Made by a program: the position numbers and the translations under genes. DNA of 64,000 bases from the NCBI RefSeq assembly GCF_910591885.1, contig NC_063274.1, positions 22,652,164-22,716,163 of the forward strand. Reading direction: 5' to 3'. Below, piece by piece: positions 24,641 through 37,710 of this stretch. Numbering within the stretch: position 1 is the first letter of the stretch; every line of letters begins with the position of its first letter. This DNA is from Bombus terrestris (taxonomy: Eukaryota > Arthropoda > Insecta > Hymenoptera > Apidae). The notes under the pieces were generated by a model. That model did not search any database and was not told where the DNA came from. It saw only the letters and a list, made by a program, of their open reading frames with translations.

Positions 24641-26569
24641 GTATGTAATGCTTCCATTGCCCGTCAGTTTAGTTTCTCTCTCATTCGTTCTGTCTTCCTA
24701 TTTCTCGTTGCTTCTTTTTTTTACAGTGGTTACAAAAACTACTACAGCATATACGTACTAATTACTTAGGTCCTTATATATTAATTTTCGTATCATATAA
24801 ATCATTCCGCAAATTGAAATATACAGAAAAATGATGATGATGTTACAGACAGTATTTTTAAAATTTACTATTGTTTATACCTTATACCATATTCAATAAA
24901 TAAAGTTGTTGAAATAAGACATTTGTTTCTCGAGAATTGAACGTTAATCATGAAATGAGATAATGAAATGGTGAAATTGGCAAAAAGTGGAGTAGAATTA
25001 GTTTGTCATTTGACAACTTTTTGATGAACAAACATTTAATGAAAAACTCTAGAACTTGATAAAAAAAGGCTTCGCTTGAATATAAGGGCATGTTCCGATA
25101 CTTTTTCTAATCATTGTACATACGTAGTATATATATTGTATGATCCTTTCTCGAGTCGATCTTTTCCTCCCTAATTTCATTCGTGGATTCGTTTCTACCT
25201 GTTTCTCATTCTTCTCTTCTTTCCGACTTCTGCCCGACCGTTCTTCCTGCTCTTCCCCTCTTTTCCTTTTTTTTTTTTTTTTTTTTTACTTTCCGGACTA
25301 CGTAACGTTGCGTAAGCCGTAAGCAACGCGGCATCATGCGCGAATGCAGAAGGGCCGAATTAATCTTGTTGTATCGAGGCTCGTCGAGTATGCGGAAGGG
25401 TATATGTTTCATCGGCACAAACTGTATGAATATAAACTCCCTGTTTCACGCACAATTTATCTGGTAACTACTTTTTTGCCACTATAAAGTAGTGTTTTGT
25501 TATAAAATTATTACTAACCTATTTCATTCAGACCTCAGGTATGATGTATTCTATATATGTTTACGTAAAAGCACAAAGAAAATCTGAATAATATTCACAG
25601 TCATTCTATAAATAATATTGCTTGTTATGTTAGATACACACTGTACCTTGATTTTTACATTCATTATTTGTAATTGTTACATTATTTTTATGTCTTTGAA
25701 AAAATATTATTTTCAATCTGAATCAGATAGTCGAACCGATAAATTAGTTACTTAAATGACAAATTAGAATATAGACAGAAATAATACTATGTTATGTGTA
25801 GTATAATATAATTTAACTAAAGATCACTATAGCTGAAAATATTTATAAAATGCAATGTAGACCTATTGAAACTGAACAAATTGTAACAATGTTTCTCGAA
25901 ATGTTAAAATAATAATTTTATAAATATTTGTTATTGTTATAACTTAAACAATGTAAACTATCGAATTGTAGCATTCAATTTTGTGATGTAATGTATTAGA
26001 GGTTGTAAAAGTGAATTAGAATGAAATTTAAGTACAAAAGAATTATTGAAGAACTCGAATGTTAGCAATGATATGTAGATACTATTTCATCGTAGACAAT
26101 AATTGACAATGCAGTACACTAAAAATATGATAGTATATTATTTGATATTACAAAGTAAAAGAATGCTTGGTTTTAACCAAATTTGTGTAAATATAATATG
26201 TATATCATGTATAATCATACTTTTTATATAGATAATTCTTTAGAAAGGCAGTAAAAAAGATCTAAATTATTATATGCCTACATATGTATAAGTTCTCACA
26301 TATTCTCAGTAACATATTTCATCTTAAAGTCCAATATAAATGACGACAGCTGAAACTAAACTTAATTCAAACTAAAAAATTAAGGAAACTACCGATAAAT
26401 ATACATGTATTAATTAAATGAAAAATTTATTGAAAAGACTAAAAGCATATACAAATTAATAAATTAATTCGTCTCTTATAGTTAAATCGTTAAATATTTG
26501 AACTATATGTACAAGAAAAAATACTTGCTATTTTTGTTATGTAGAAACCTTCCTAAGATCGAAACTTGG

Positions 26570-26682
26570 TTTCAAAATCGCGGTACAGTAATTACTTTTA
26601 TTACATGGTAGTTATTTTCATAACGAAGACGTCGATAAGCGGTATCTCGTGATTTTGAAATCCAATCGTCTTCGCGAGATAC
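26570..26682. repeat. interleaved inverted repeats
   Basis: Three short arm pairs interlock. CGAAGACG (26624-26631) pairs with CGTCTTCG (26667-26674). GTATCTCG (26642-26649) pairs with CGAGATAC (26675-26682). TTTCAAAATC (26570-26579) pairs with GATTTTGAAA (26651-26660). The first two pairs are in A-B-A'-B' order, which as RNA would be a pseudoknot topology. Confidence 0.55.
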
Positions 26683-27699
26683 GTAATCATTCGTGTAAAT
26701 TGTGCGTGCAATGTGTATGCAAATGATTGATTTTCCAACGTCGCTCGCTTCGTCGTGCTACCTCGACTTACCAGTCTACGTATGCTATGAATTTATTATT
26801 ATTATAAACACATCCTTATAGTCAGAGCACGGCCTTTTAGCACCACGTTTCGTTGATAGTTAATTAAGATACTTTACGATCAATCTCATTTTGTTTTTGC
26901 CTCTTTCGGTGTCTTGTTGACCTTCTTTCGATACCACTCACACTCGTCTCGAAGAAATTGCTGCCTCTCACAACAGAAGAATATATATTTCAGGATACTT
27001 CGTTCGAATATTTTCGGTAACTTTGCAAATAATTTGAATCGCATCGGCGTAATGTTTGAAGTTAAGAGACTCTGCAATTTTTATTTGATAATTTTCACTG
27101 TATGTAATTGTATCAATTCACTGTGTCAATTTGATAAATAATAATTTTTATTTTGCAATGTGACACTTTAAAATTGCGACATTTGAACTTTGAAATTGGG
27201 AGGTTTTGCAAGCTGATATGTTTTCCGACTTTTTCAGATAAAACTAATGCATGTATTTGTTAAATTCAGAACTTTTATTTACGTACATTGACGGTGAAAT
27301 ATGTAGCATCTATGTGAATACATATCTATGTGGTGGTTCTGTAGTGTCTCTGTATTTCTGATATAATCTGTGTATATTGAATATGTATACTAAAATTTTA
27401 TGTAGATACTCAACTTTACTTATTTTACTATATGTACATAGTATAATTATACATGTATATTTTTCTATGTGTAATATAATTGCCCAATATAATATAGAAT
27501 TTATTACGTTTTTATGAAATAGAACAAGATTGTATTATAAAGTGTTATAAAATCTATATTTAACCTAACAGAATAATATATTGATATTGTATTTTACTGA
27601 ATTTACTGCATATAATAGAATATTACAGAATATTACAACGTAACGTGTTTTATTTTTATTTTATTTTTGATTAAAATTAAAGCGTTGTACAATTTTTGA

Positions 27700-28030
27700 T
27701 AGAATCTACAGGTTGTACCATGTAACGTTATACCGCCATGATTTTCAGGTACTTCCCATAATTTAACCAAGATACATATGTTTCAAATAAAAGTTAAACA
27801 GCTTTCAATCGGCTAGAAATTTTGGATAAAATCGGCTAAGAAATTTCAAAAAAATTGTTTTTTTGGGAAGAAGTTAAGGTCATCTTGACATTGATACTAC
27901 ATATAAAATGACACTATGTATTTTTTACTTTGTACCGTTGTAGCCGTTGTTAAGACGAGTTCAACGACCTATTTTACTATATGACTGTGAAATGATCCTG
28001 AACCCTTGAAATGACGATTTAATTAAGGGA
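27700..28030. repeat. diverged repeat related to the 45.1 kb inverted-repeat element
   Basis: The segment CATAATTTAACCAAGATACATATGTTTCAAATAAAAGTT (about 27757-27795, given only as a region) resembles the arm of the element at 45.1-45.56 kb (CATAGTTTAAC, then ATGTTTCGAGTAAAAGTT). It is followed by AAGGTCATCTTGACAT and, about 100 bp on, by GAAATGATCCTGAACC. No coding sequence was seen. Confidence 0.4.
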
Positions 28031-28792
28031 AATATTATCGTTAAAAATTATTTTATTTCGATGAAATAGTACATTTCGAAATGGCGAGCCTCAATAGGAT
28101 AAATATTATTAAAATTAACAATATTGAATTAATAATATTAACCATACGCACATTACAAAAGCAACATAAACAGCGTATAGAAATAAACATATATATCTTG
28201 TGTAGTATTGCAGTATCTTTGTAAAAAAAGGTTTGTCAGCCTTCGAAAGATGGCGTGATGTTGATTTTTATGTCACTCCATTGGTTGTAATTTGTAATAT
28301 TGTAATGTTGTGTAATATTGAAAATTTTATAAATTGTGTTTAGTTTTTCTCATCATTGTATATGTTACTAATGTTTCTTTTATCTTCGTTATATGTCTTA
28401 TATTTTATACAGACATTTGTATGTAGAAATTAGTAACTGCGATGAGACAAAGTATTTTTGAAGTGCGAGTTGACGTGACGGTTAAATCGTGGATAGGTGT
28501 TGCGCGATCATACAGTCAACGTAACGGAAAAAAGTGGCAGTCTTCGATTGGCACGCGACAGAAACAGTCCTATTGTATATTTGACTATGTATACTTTAGC
28601 ATATCGTGATTAGATTATTTTCAAAATTTCTTTGTTTATTTTCTTTTTCTTGCGGAATCCCGATCCTTACTGTATGTGTACCATATACATGCATAATTTT
28701 TTATTATTCTTCTAGTCATAGTCGTGTTTCCTATTTTTTATAAATTATCAGCAATGCTTTTAATTATATATATATAAAATATTCTATATAAT

Positions 28793-28912
28793 AGAAATAA
28801 TATTAAGTCTTTGATATCTCATAAACAGTGAACTTGTAATACTAATTTTTATGATAATTACTATATATATAGTTCACTGTTTATGAGATATCAAAGACTG
28901 AATATTATTTCT
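28793..28912. repeat. 42 bp-arm inverted repeat (hairpin, MITE-like)
   Basis: The left arm 28793-28834 and right arm 28871-28912 are reverse complements over 42 bp with one mismatch (28805 against 28900). The loop is 36 nt of A/T-rich sequence. The shared core is TCTTTGATATCTCATAAACA. The near-perfect pairing in a drifting AT-rich intron suggests either a recent miniature element or a maintained hairpin RNA. No clear target-site duplication was seen. Confidence 0.85.
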
Positions 28913-29700
28913 AACTAAACTACATTCTAGATAGCGAGGATGAATTGCATACTAATTGTATCTACAAAGTGGAAATTTTTTGTGTATCTCAATTTTTAAC
29001 ACTTTTGAAAACGTTAAATAGTATATTTACAGTATATTTACAGTAGTATATTTACATGACAGAGAAAAATAATAACCGTAACTTCATAAGGGAAATTCTG
29101 AAAAACTATCAATTTAATTTATATTATATCCAAAAATGACCTCCTATACGTGAAATTCTCAGTCCCCTGCCATGTCATAACTACAAAATTTACTCTATGA
29201 CCCATGCTCAGTGAATGAATTTGAAGTTATTTACTAATTTTTACTTTTTATACATATTTTACAATAGTCATATTTATCATTTATATTTATTTTACTTTAA
29301 TCGACTTCATTTTATTGACAAAAAAGCATCTAGCACGAGTCTCACTTGCTCATCTTAGTTCCTGGTCCACCAAATTATTTCTAAAATAGAAAACGATATC
29401 TAAGGTATTAACAAAGAAATCACACGAAGTAAGTTAAAATTAATAAAATGAAGTATTGTGCACCTTTTATGTTTTGTAGCAAGTGTCCATTCTTGAGTAG
29501 CTAAAATTGCAAACTCGTTAACAATCAATTTGTTATAAATTCAAAATTTAGTATTTTTACGAAGTTTTATTTAATGTAACGTAAATATAACATAGGCATT
29601 CAACTTTTTTTTTAATATCAGAAGTGAATAGTATATAGAAATATCCAGGAGCTTGATAAAAGTGTTTGTCTATTGTATTTATGTTACATCAATGCTGATG

Positions 29701-29752
29701 TTGGCAACTAAGTGATTAGCACTTAATGACAAAATCCGTAATCATTTAGTTG
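29701..29752. mobile_element. internally deleted mariner remnant (paired TIRs)
   Basis: TTGGCAACTAAGTGATTA, then a short spacer, then TGACAAAATCCGTAATCATT and TAGTTGA. These are the two inverted ends of the same mariner type as the element at 4565-5828, brought almost end to end. Only about 50 bp remain. Confidence 0.7.
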
Positions 29753-31883
29753 ATTATTGTTTTTAAGTTTAACTGACAATGTTTGAGATTGATAGCTAGT
29801 TTGTTTACGATTAATACGTATTAATTCTTTTTTAAATTCGATTATTTTTGTTTTCACTTTTAAATTTAAATGACAATTATAAAAATTGATAGTTCGTTTA
29901 TAATCTGATATAATCTAGTATAATCTTAATTACAAATTACTATTGATGTATGATTATGGGTGATCAAATTCTATAAATAATCTTTGAGAATTATTCTTTA
30001 ACTAATTTGTGATGAAAAGCGTGAGAAAATATTTGTTCTTTCAAAAAGAAAATTTTAAATATAGTTGATTATATAAAGCTTTATTGAAATCTCAATCTCT
30101 TGTAGATAGCTTTCAAAAAACTACTGATAAAATTACATATAGTTATTCATTTGTCTCGCCGCTTTTATAGCAATACCAGCATGTCCTCTGCTACAATTCA
30201 TAAATTAAATGGAAAAGTTTGTGGACAAGACCACTGCCAAAAGATTCCCACGTTTGTAGAATCACTCTATCTCAAAATGGATTGAATTATGACAAATATT
30301 CTATATCACCCTTTTTACATGTTCGATTCTTCACTGTGTTTTACATTAAATTATCCCATTTATATCTTTTCTTAGAATACTCTCTTTTATTAAAAGTATA
30401 TCAATGCGATAAGAATATGATGAATAAAGATTTATTTTATTCAATGACATAGTTTTATAAGTATATAATTTACTGTAATGTCTTTTTAATCATTCTTTAA
30501 AACTAAATTATTGTAAAATGTTCTTCTTATTATTGTCTATTTCATTTTGCGTAGGTTGCATTAATATTATATTTCTAATTATTCTATTTACATTAGTTAC
30601 GTTTTTTAAAGTTTTTTTATTTAATGTTAAATTATAGTGTTTTTATTATTACTTTATGTTGCGTTACGTGATATAATAAAATTTCATTTACAAAAAGAGT
30701 ATATTAAAAGTATATTAAATATATTCATTCGAAAAATAATATAACGCTCTAAATATCTCTAACGTTACGCAGTTCAAAGTAATTAAAAAATTTTTCTGAT
30801 CAAACATCTGGAACGTGAAGCTATTGTGTATTCAGTGGTACTGGTACATAACTTTCACCAAAGATCCATCCGTTGTGAATAACTTTCATTCACTCGATTA
30901 TCGACTTTCGTTCGTGCTAAACAAGTTCAAAAAACCATTCTATTGTATACTAGGAAAAAATTGAGATTCTATATAAACTTTCTTCGTGTAGAAATTAACT
31001 TGTTTAGGATCATAAAACATGAAAGATATTATATAGAACTCCTTATGCCAATACATGATCGATAGCATGAATGTGCGAATTTCTATTATTTCAGTAAAAA
31101 AGGAAAGCAGAGTTAAATGTCCTCTTCTTTTGTTTTTAGATTATGGTATACTTTAAACTCGACTCATGATTTCCAGAATTACTTGATTATTTCGTGTTCG
31201 CTTATGAATTTTTATAATCCATCGAATCGCATATTTATGGTTTCGATATAAGAGGAACGGATATACTGCTCATGAGTATTATATGTGGATACTTTGGTTG
31301 ATTTGTATTAACAGTACATGTATATGAATGTTGCTAAATATATGAATTAATGGGAAACTAATGATTAAGAGATCTTAAGATACTTATTAGTAAATACTGA
31401 ACAGATAACAAGATTTTTATAGAATCAACAAATTACGTTATATCATATTAAATTTAAATTTTCCATTTAAAACATTACTAATGCTATATTACAATTACAA
31501 TACACGATTCCTCAAAGTATTAAGTGGTTAATTATTGCTAGAATTAATCATAACAGTCTCGCTACGGATTTGGAAGACTCTTATCTTATGTACTAAGTAT
31601 TGAACAAGGTGAGAATCATGAAAACTCTTTCTAAACAACGAAACTATTCAGAAATTTTTTGATATTTACAGTTCGATAACTCGAATAAGAGATAAAATTG
31701 TTCTGGGCCTTTCTATTCTTAATTTTGTAAATTATATTCTACCAATAATAAACGAGTGCCTACATATGTTTGAGCAGTAGTGTACAATGGTATATATGTA
31801 CATACATAAATAGAAAAAGTTCTTATATCAAATTTAATTTTTCTTATAACTATTACTTATAATAAGAATTTGAAAGATGATTA

Positions 31884-32117
31884 TATTTATAATACTTCAA
31901 ATTATAAGAAATGCATTCTCAAATCCTATATTATAAAACTAAAACTTTTCGTAACACGGTCAGAGACGAATTACAATACAATAACCATTTCCCGATTTAT
32001 ATTAAAACATATTTCATATTTGAAGCTTTATTTGCAAGCCTCTCTGTATTTATAATACTTCGAAGTATAAGATGTGTATTTTCAAATTCTATATTATAAA
32101 AATAAAACGTTTCACAA
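31884..32117. repeat. ~70 bp direct repeat
   Basis: TATTTATAATACTTC and the following ~55 bp (31884-31954) recur with substitutions at 32047-32117, including TCTATATTATAAAA and AAAAC. The start-to-start spacing is 163 bp. Confidence 0.6.
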
Positions 32118-32463
32118 TAGAAAATCTGTCGAATTTACGATCATTCCCTTATTTACGTACATATACGATACTCGTCACTATTCTTTCATCGATCAACAGA
32201 AAACGCCATGATTTATCTTTATCACTCTCTACTTATAATGTACACGCGTAATAAGTTTCAATGTATAAACATTCTCCATTATTTCCCACGATAATTGCGT
32301 AATCGTATAAAGGTAGATGAAGAAATATGTATGTATAAAAAGAAGGATGTACGAAAAGAGGAAAAAGATGATGAAAGAAGTGAATCAGCTGATTGGTTAT
32401 TATACGAACATCATTCCAATCAAGTAACACATTACTATGTAAAAGAGTCGTTTGTTTTGCATA

Positions 32464-32492
32464 TATTATTATTATTATTATTATTATTATCA

Positions 32493-32525
<33 letters not shown>
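32464..32525. repeat. (ATT)n followed by (CA)n microsatellite
   Basis: About 27 bp of ATT units run directly into about 32 bp of CA units, and account for the open frames seen here on both strands. Confidence 0.97.
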
Positions 32526-32528
<3 letters not shown>

Positions 32529-34739
32529 TCACTCATGAATCCGGCCTATAGAATGCAAAATTCTCTCGAGAATACATTCTACGCAACCGTATTGTTGAAT
32601 AGTAAATTAGGTCTAAATACAAATCGCGCGATCGCTACGCGACCAATCACGAATCTGCGCTATCGGATAAATTACATAGTGAACGGTCACGTTACAGGGT
32701 TATTGGTCATTTAACAATTCCTTTAGAGATAATTTCCGGGAAGTATTTAATCGATAGAGAATATCGTGAAGAAATTGCTCGATCAATGTCTTAGCTAGCT
32801 ACTTGCCTTGTATTCCATGTTAATGTTAAGTTATGGCGAGATTACGACATATTCCTTTTTTGTGTTCTCTCTCGTTGTTTCCCTGTTCATCTATTTTTCT
32901 TTGCTCCACTGCGAGCTTCCTGCACAATAAATGTCGCTTTCAGTCATATTTAGACGTTCCGTTTCAGTTATTTTAAGTTCAAAGAAATATTTGACGAATT
33001 GATCGATTCGATGATTTGTTTGCGTATTATCAGATATGGTATAGTACTACAATTTTTCAACCAAAGTGCAATTTTACTGTATCGTATCGTTACGATAAAA
33101 AAATCTTGATAGAAATAAAAATAAAGAATTTCGAGAAATAGAAATCTATCGCGATGTAACGTGTACAGAGTAAAGTATTTTATAAAATACAATACAATAC
33201 GTGCTGCGAGCAGAAGAAGAATTTTATTAATGTATAAGTTAGATATATACATTGAAATAAATCTATATTTGGTCGGAGAGATCTTTGGCAGTTATATATA
33301 TGGAAGTCTCGATTCGATTCAAATTTCAAATCTCGTAAAATGATATTTCAAATAGTACAGTCCTTTAAAAATTAGTAGACACATCACCTTTCGCAAATTT
33401 CGATAATTTTTCAATTTTATGTGTTACCTGACTCCTTTTTACAATATTAAAGTATATTGAAGTAATATTAAATTAATTAATTAATTAAATTAAAATTAAT
33501 ATTAAAGTGATATTATTAATGAAAATTAGAAACTGACTCTAATAAATTTTCTTGTTTAACAGTAAAAAAAGTGATAATGAGCAAAATTAAATTTTACAAA
33601 TTATCTGATGCTTCTATTCGACGTAAAATTCTACAATCTACAACTTATAACTTATTAATTTACTAATGTTATTAGTTGGTAGATTATTGTGCAAGAGAAC
33701 ACTGGGTATATATTTACCGCTAAAACTCAAAAAACTACAACTGACGTACTTACATTATTTGCTTAACATAAGAAAACGTAGATTCCAAGTAAATATAAAA
33801 AAATATTTGTGATGTTGTTAAAGCTTTCAGTTTATGAAATTGATCAGTATGGTCTCTAAATATCTCAATTATCAACCAAGTAAAAGAAAAGATATTTTTT
33901 ATAAATCACGTACATTCAATGTTAAGATTTATAATAAATTTGGCATTGGTCATGAATAATCAGAATACCTGTTCGTGTGATTTCCTTATACGAGTTGAAA
34001 TTTGAAGAAAATATTGCAAAGATTATTGAAAATTATATTTGAAGTAATTCGTAACGTTGGTACGCGAGATTCAAAACAGAATTTTTTGGATAGAAAATGA
34101 ATCAGGAGGAAGGTCATTGACATTTATACACAATAAGTAATATTTTAAAAGATTGATAATGACACAAGAAATGGAGAAACAACAGGAGAAATAGCGTTCG
34201 AAATAAATGTGTCATTCTACTATTATTCGTCATTTGACTTAAATTGGAAAAGTAAGGGAAATGGACAAATGGGTTTTGTATGAGTTAATTAAGCGAGGCA
34301 CAGACGCAGAAGATTAGACTTCAGAGTTTAGACAAGTGTCAAAACTCGTCTTGTTACTTGAGACAAATAAGCAGAATTTGTTTATAATTTATTTGTTTTA
34401 TCACTAGCAACAAAAATTGTTGTTATTTATTAAGATATGAACATTTGTTACACTCTTCCTATTATGTCTATCTCTTATCTACGAATTGTTTATTTTTTCA
34501 ATCAATTTTTGAGCAATTTTATAACGAAAACATTGTTTCGGATAATTTTTCTAAATAATTTTTAAACTCCAAGGGGAAGAATAAAGAAAAATTTTAAATA
34601 TTTAATTTTTAATTTTAAATATATATAGTATTTATTCATCCAAGACTTATATATTATGACCATTTCTTTCCATCTGGTCTTAATATATACGTATGCACTA
34701 TAAGTACACAGTTGAATTTATTGGGCTATATGTATAAAT

Positions 34740-35660
34740 GCGTACACTATACACTGGCTGTTTAAGGTACGTTTTCACGTGACAGTAAATCGTGATTTTT
34801 ACGGTCATGATACTACTACGACTTTTGTCGTCATGAAAACCAGATGTTGCATTGTTGTAACATTGGACTTGCTGTCGCAACATTACTGTTACGAAATCAA
34901 AGTAGGCTTTATTTTCTAGTGACATTTTATGTTAATGTTACGCATGAAACTTGGTGAAAACCAGAGGTATTATCGCGACAATGCTCGTTCTTGTGCAGTA
35001 AAGCGAACGGACAAGTAGTTAGATAGAGGTTAAGGAAACATGGGCGAAGAAAGATGTTTCGACGTTGTATCGTTCTTATACGAATACGAAAAGCATCCAT
35101 GTCCATGTCTATGAAATAAAATATGTCGATACACATTTTAAAAGTAGATTAACGAAAAGTGAAGAATGATGAAAACGCTACGAAAAAAGATTAGAAGCAT
35201 ACGAGCAACTTATAACACAGAGGTAGAATTAAAATTACAATTAAAAGTTCTAAGAAAAGTGATAGAAAAAGTGGTAGAAAAGAATAAATCTGTACTAGTC
35301 CTGTGTTGTCCTACAGTGTTACGATCACAACAAAAGCTGTGACTTGGGATTTCCTATCACAAGCAGTCTTTCGTTTTAATAATTTTAAGCATGAAAATAA
35401 TAAAAAAATTAACAAAACCAAGCTTACTGAAATCAAATGATAAAATCTTCACTATCTTTTATCTTACATGATTATAAAGATGGAATACAGAAATTTCGTT
35501 ATCGTACGGAAGTGATTGATACTAAGTTCTCACAAGATGCACTTTCATATTACGTGACGCGACATCGCAGTTGCGACAGTTGTGCAATTGTGCGATTGTC
35601 GCAGATGGGCGATGCGATGCCGCCGCGATTTGGCACCAAGCACAATACGTTATGAACATA
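34740..35660 (+). mobile_element. degraded transposon-like region with a possible MADF remnant
   Basis: GC-richer than its surroundings. On the plus strand at 35041 the frame reads MGEERCFDVVSFLYEYEKHP, then CPCL, a stop (TGA where a Trp would fit) and NK. FLYEYEKHPCLWN-like text is characteristic of MADF domains, found in insect transcription factors and in the DNA-binding partner of PIF/Harbinger transposons. A six-base duplication (CCATGT twice) and later stops break it. Further on, FKSRLTKSEE and KRYEKRLEAYEQL can be read in a shifted frame. A hairpin TGCGACA...TGTCGCA lies at about 35572-35604. The identification is tentative. Confidence 0.3.
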
Positions 35661-35721
35661 GCTACTTACTTAGGAATGTGCGGTAGTGGTATATCCGATG
35701 ATTGTTAATGTACTGGTGATT

Positions 35722-36520
35722 CTTGGCGCCGAAATAAAACGAAGATCAAGAATACAAAAAATTGTGTTTTCGGCTTTATTTTTTAATTATTGACAATTAA
35801 AAATATCCCTGCACGTGAGCAATACTCCTTACACGAACGAAAGGAGGTCGGTCTAAGCGAGGGGCGATCCTCACTTCGAGCGGCATATGAGCGGCAGCTC
35901 GTATAAGTTGTACAGAAGAAGATCATGGTATTCAGAGAAGTAAACAACCTGTGCTTTAGCCTGTTTAGTCCCCAGATTTAAATCCCCTCGACTTTTACTA
36001 CTGGGGACACATAAAGATGCGATACGGCAAAATTTTAAGGGAAGAAGGCTCTGTGTTTGCAAAAGAACGGGGGACATATCGAACATCTATTGTAATTTGT
36101 TGTATATTTTGTGGACATGTACGGTCAGAGCAATCGCGGTGCGTGTGTGATTTTGCTGTAGACACTCGCGGAGGCGAGGGATTAGAGGAAACATTAATTC
36201 TCTCTACTTGGACAGTTTTCGATATGCTTTTATCGATTTCCACGAGTAAGCAGGTTTAATGTTCAATCTACCATTTATTTTGCAAAACGTCGCGTCGACT
36301 TGTTTATGTCTCTGAATACCATGATATCTTTTGCTACAACTTGTACGAGGTAAGCTGCCGCTCATGTGTCGTTCGGAGGATCGTTCCTCGCTCAGGCTGA
36401 TCTTTCGTTCGTGTAAGGACGTTTGCTCGTGTGCAGGGATATTCTTAATTGTCAATAACTGAAAAACAAAGTCGAAAACGCAATTTTTTTATTCTTGATT
36501 GTTGTTTCATTTCGGTGTTA
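35722..36520 (+). mobile_element. foldback element with ~220 bp arms and a Tc1/mariner-type transposase fragment
   Basis: The left arm (about 35722-35945) and right arm (about 36301-36520) are imperfect reverse complements over ~220 bp. Shared blocks are TATTGACAATTAA, AATATCCCTGCAC, CTTACACGAACGAAAG, GCGAGG and CATGGTATTCAGAGA. The spacer codes SPDLNPLDFYYWGHIK at 35969-36016, the C-terminal DDE-region signature of a Tc1/mariner-superfamily transposase, followed by about 20 open codons. The rest of the transposase is missing. This is a non-autonomous long-TIR element or a collapsed head-to-head pair. Confidence 0.8.
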
Positions 36521-37329
36521 ATCAATTGTGTAAAATCAGTAGCCGAACATCCTTACGTAATCGTACAGCCCACGAAACGCGTAGCGGTATTCTTATGTTT
36601 ACGTTGTCTTTGTCTTTTATACATTAAATTTGACAAATTAATGTTAAAATATCTATCAAAGTAATAGTCTGTCGTTAAATGCCTTCATACCTTTTTGTAG
36701 AGAATTTCCAGCTGAGTCGATCAATGTTATAAAAAATATATAGTGCCATTTAAAAAACTCAAGGTCTCCTTGATATCTCAGAAAATATAATTATATAAAA
36801 AAATAAAATTGCATTCCTCCGATGAATCCCTTGAAATGCAACACAATCTATTTAAGACGTTTTTCGATAAAACAAACCAACCGATAGGTAACAAGTTATT
36901 TTAGATTTTATGATAATATTATACTACATACTACGATAGTAGTACGTATTATATACATACTTCTTATTTTGTCATTGACTCACCCTATATTTAATAAGTT
37001 CAAAATGGATTTGTATAGTTAATGATTGCAGTAGAAAGACATAATAAGTACATTATTATCGATCTTTTGATTTTAATGGAATCAAGAACAAATATTTTTT
37101 TAAATATAAAATTGCTAAAAGTAAACAAAATTTTAACTCCCGCCAAAGGTATAATTATTATTATCGTATTTTCCTGTTAGGCACTGAATTATTTTCTATA
37201 ACTAATAAGAATTGCCACTGTATTTTGTACATTAATTTTAATGATGTATTTGCAAGAAATTCCTCAGAAAATAAGCTTAGGTATAACACCCTAAAGTCGA
37301 ATACATACATGCTCTATTTTGATAGCATC

Positions 37330-37710
37330 TCATATGCACGAAGAGTTTGGTGTTGGATGCTACGCAAAATTATGCAGAACGGCGTTAAATGTTCGTGTTT
37401 AATATCGCCATGTACGGACGGAACTCTCGTTTCGTTGGTGAGTTGTTACCAGTTTGCCGTTCAACTCGATTATATGTAGTTGCTCTTGTTGTGGCGAGTT
37501 TGCGTAGTATAATCGGTCTTCCTCTCCACGAAAGCCCGTTCGTGAGGAAAGTTCACCGTAACGTTTGTCTTAGTTTGATCTGTACTCTACTCAAGTCTGT
37601 CCTGCGTAGTACGTTGAACAATGCCGTGTGTGTAAAACAATGTCATCTTAATCTTCGAATCGATATCGTTCGTTTGGCTGATAATCTAACTATGGAAACA
37701 ATTGAAACCT
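37330..37710. other. GC-richer island of unknown nature
   Basis: An open frame of about 110 codons on the plus strand (37389-37724) shows no recognisable domain and starts from a non-ATG or weak context. The island stands out by base composition inside the babo intron. It may be an old element or a conserved non-coding block. Confidence 0.3.

Noticed and set aside
33360..33395. Text CAGTCCTTTAAAAATTAG resembling a Tc1-type end
   Set aside because: Too short and too AT-rich to separate from chance; no partner end was found.
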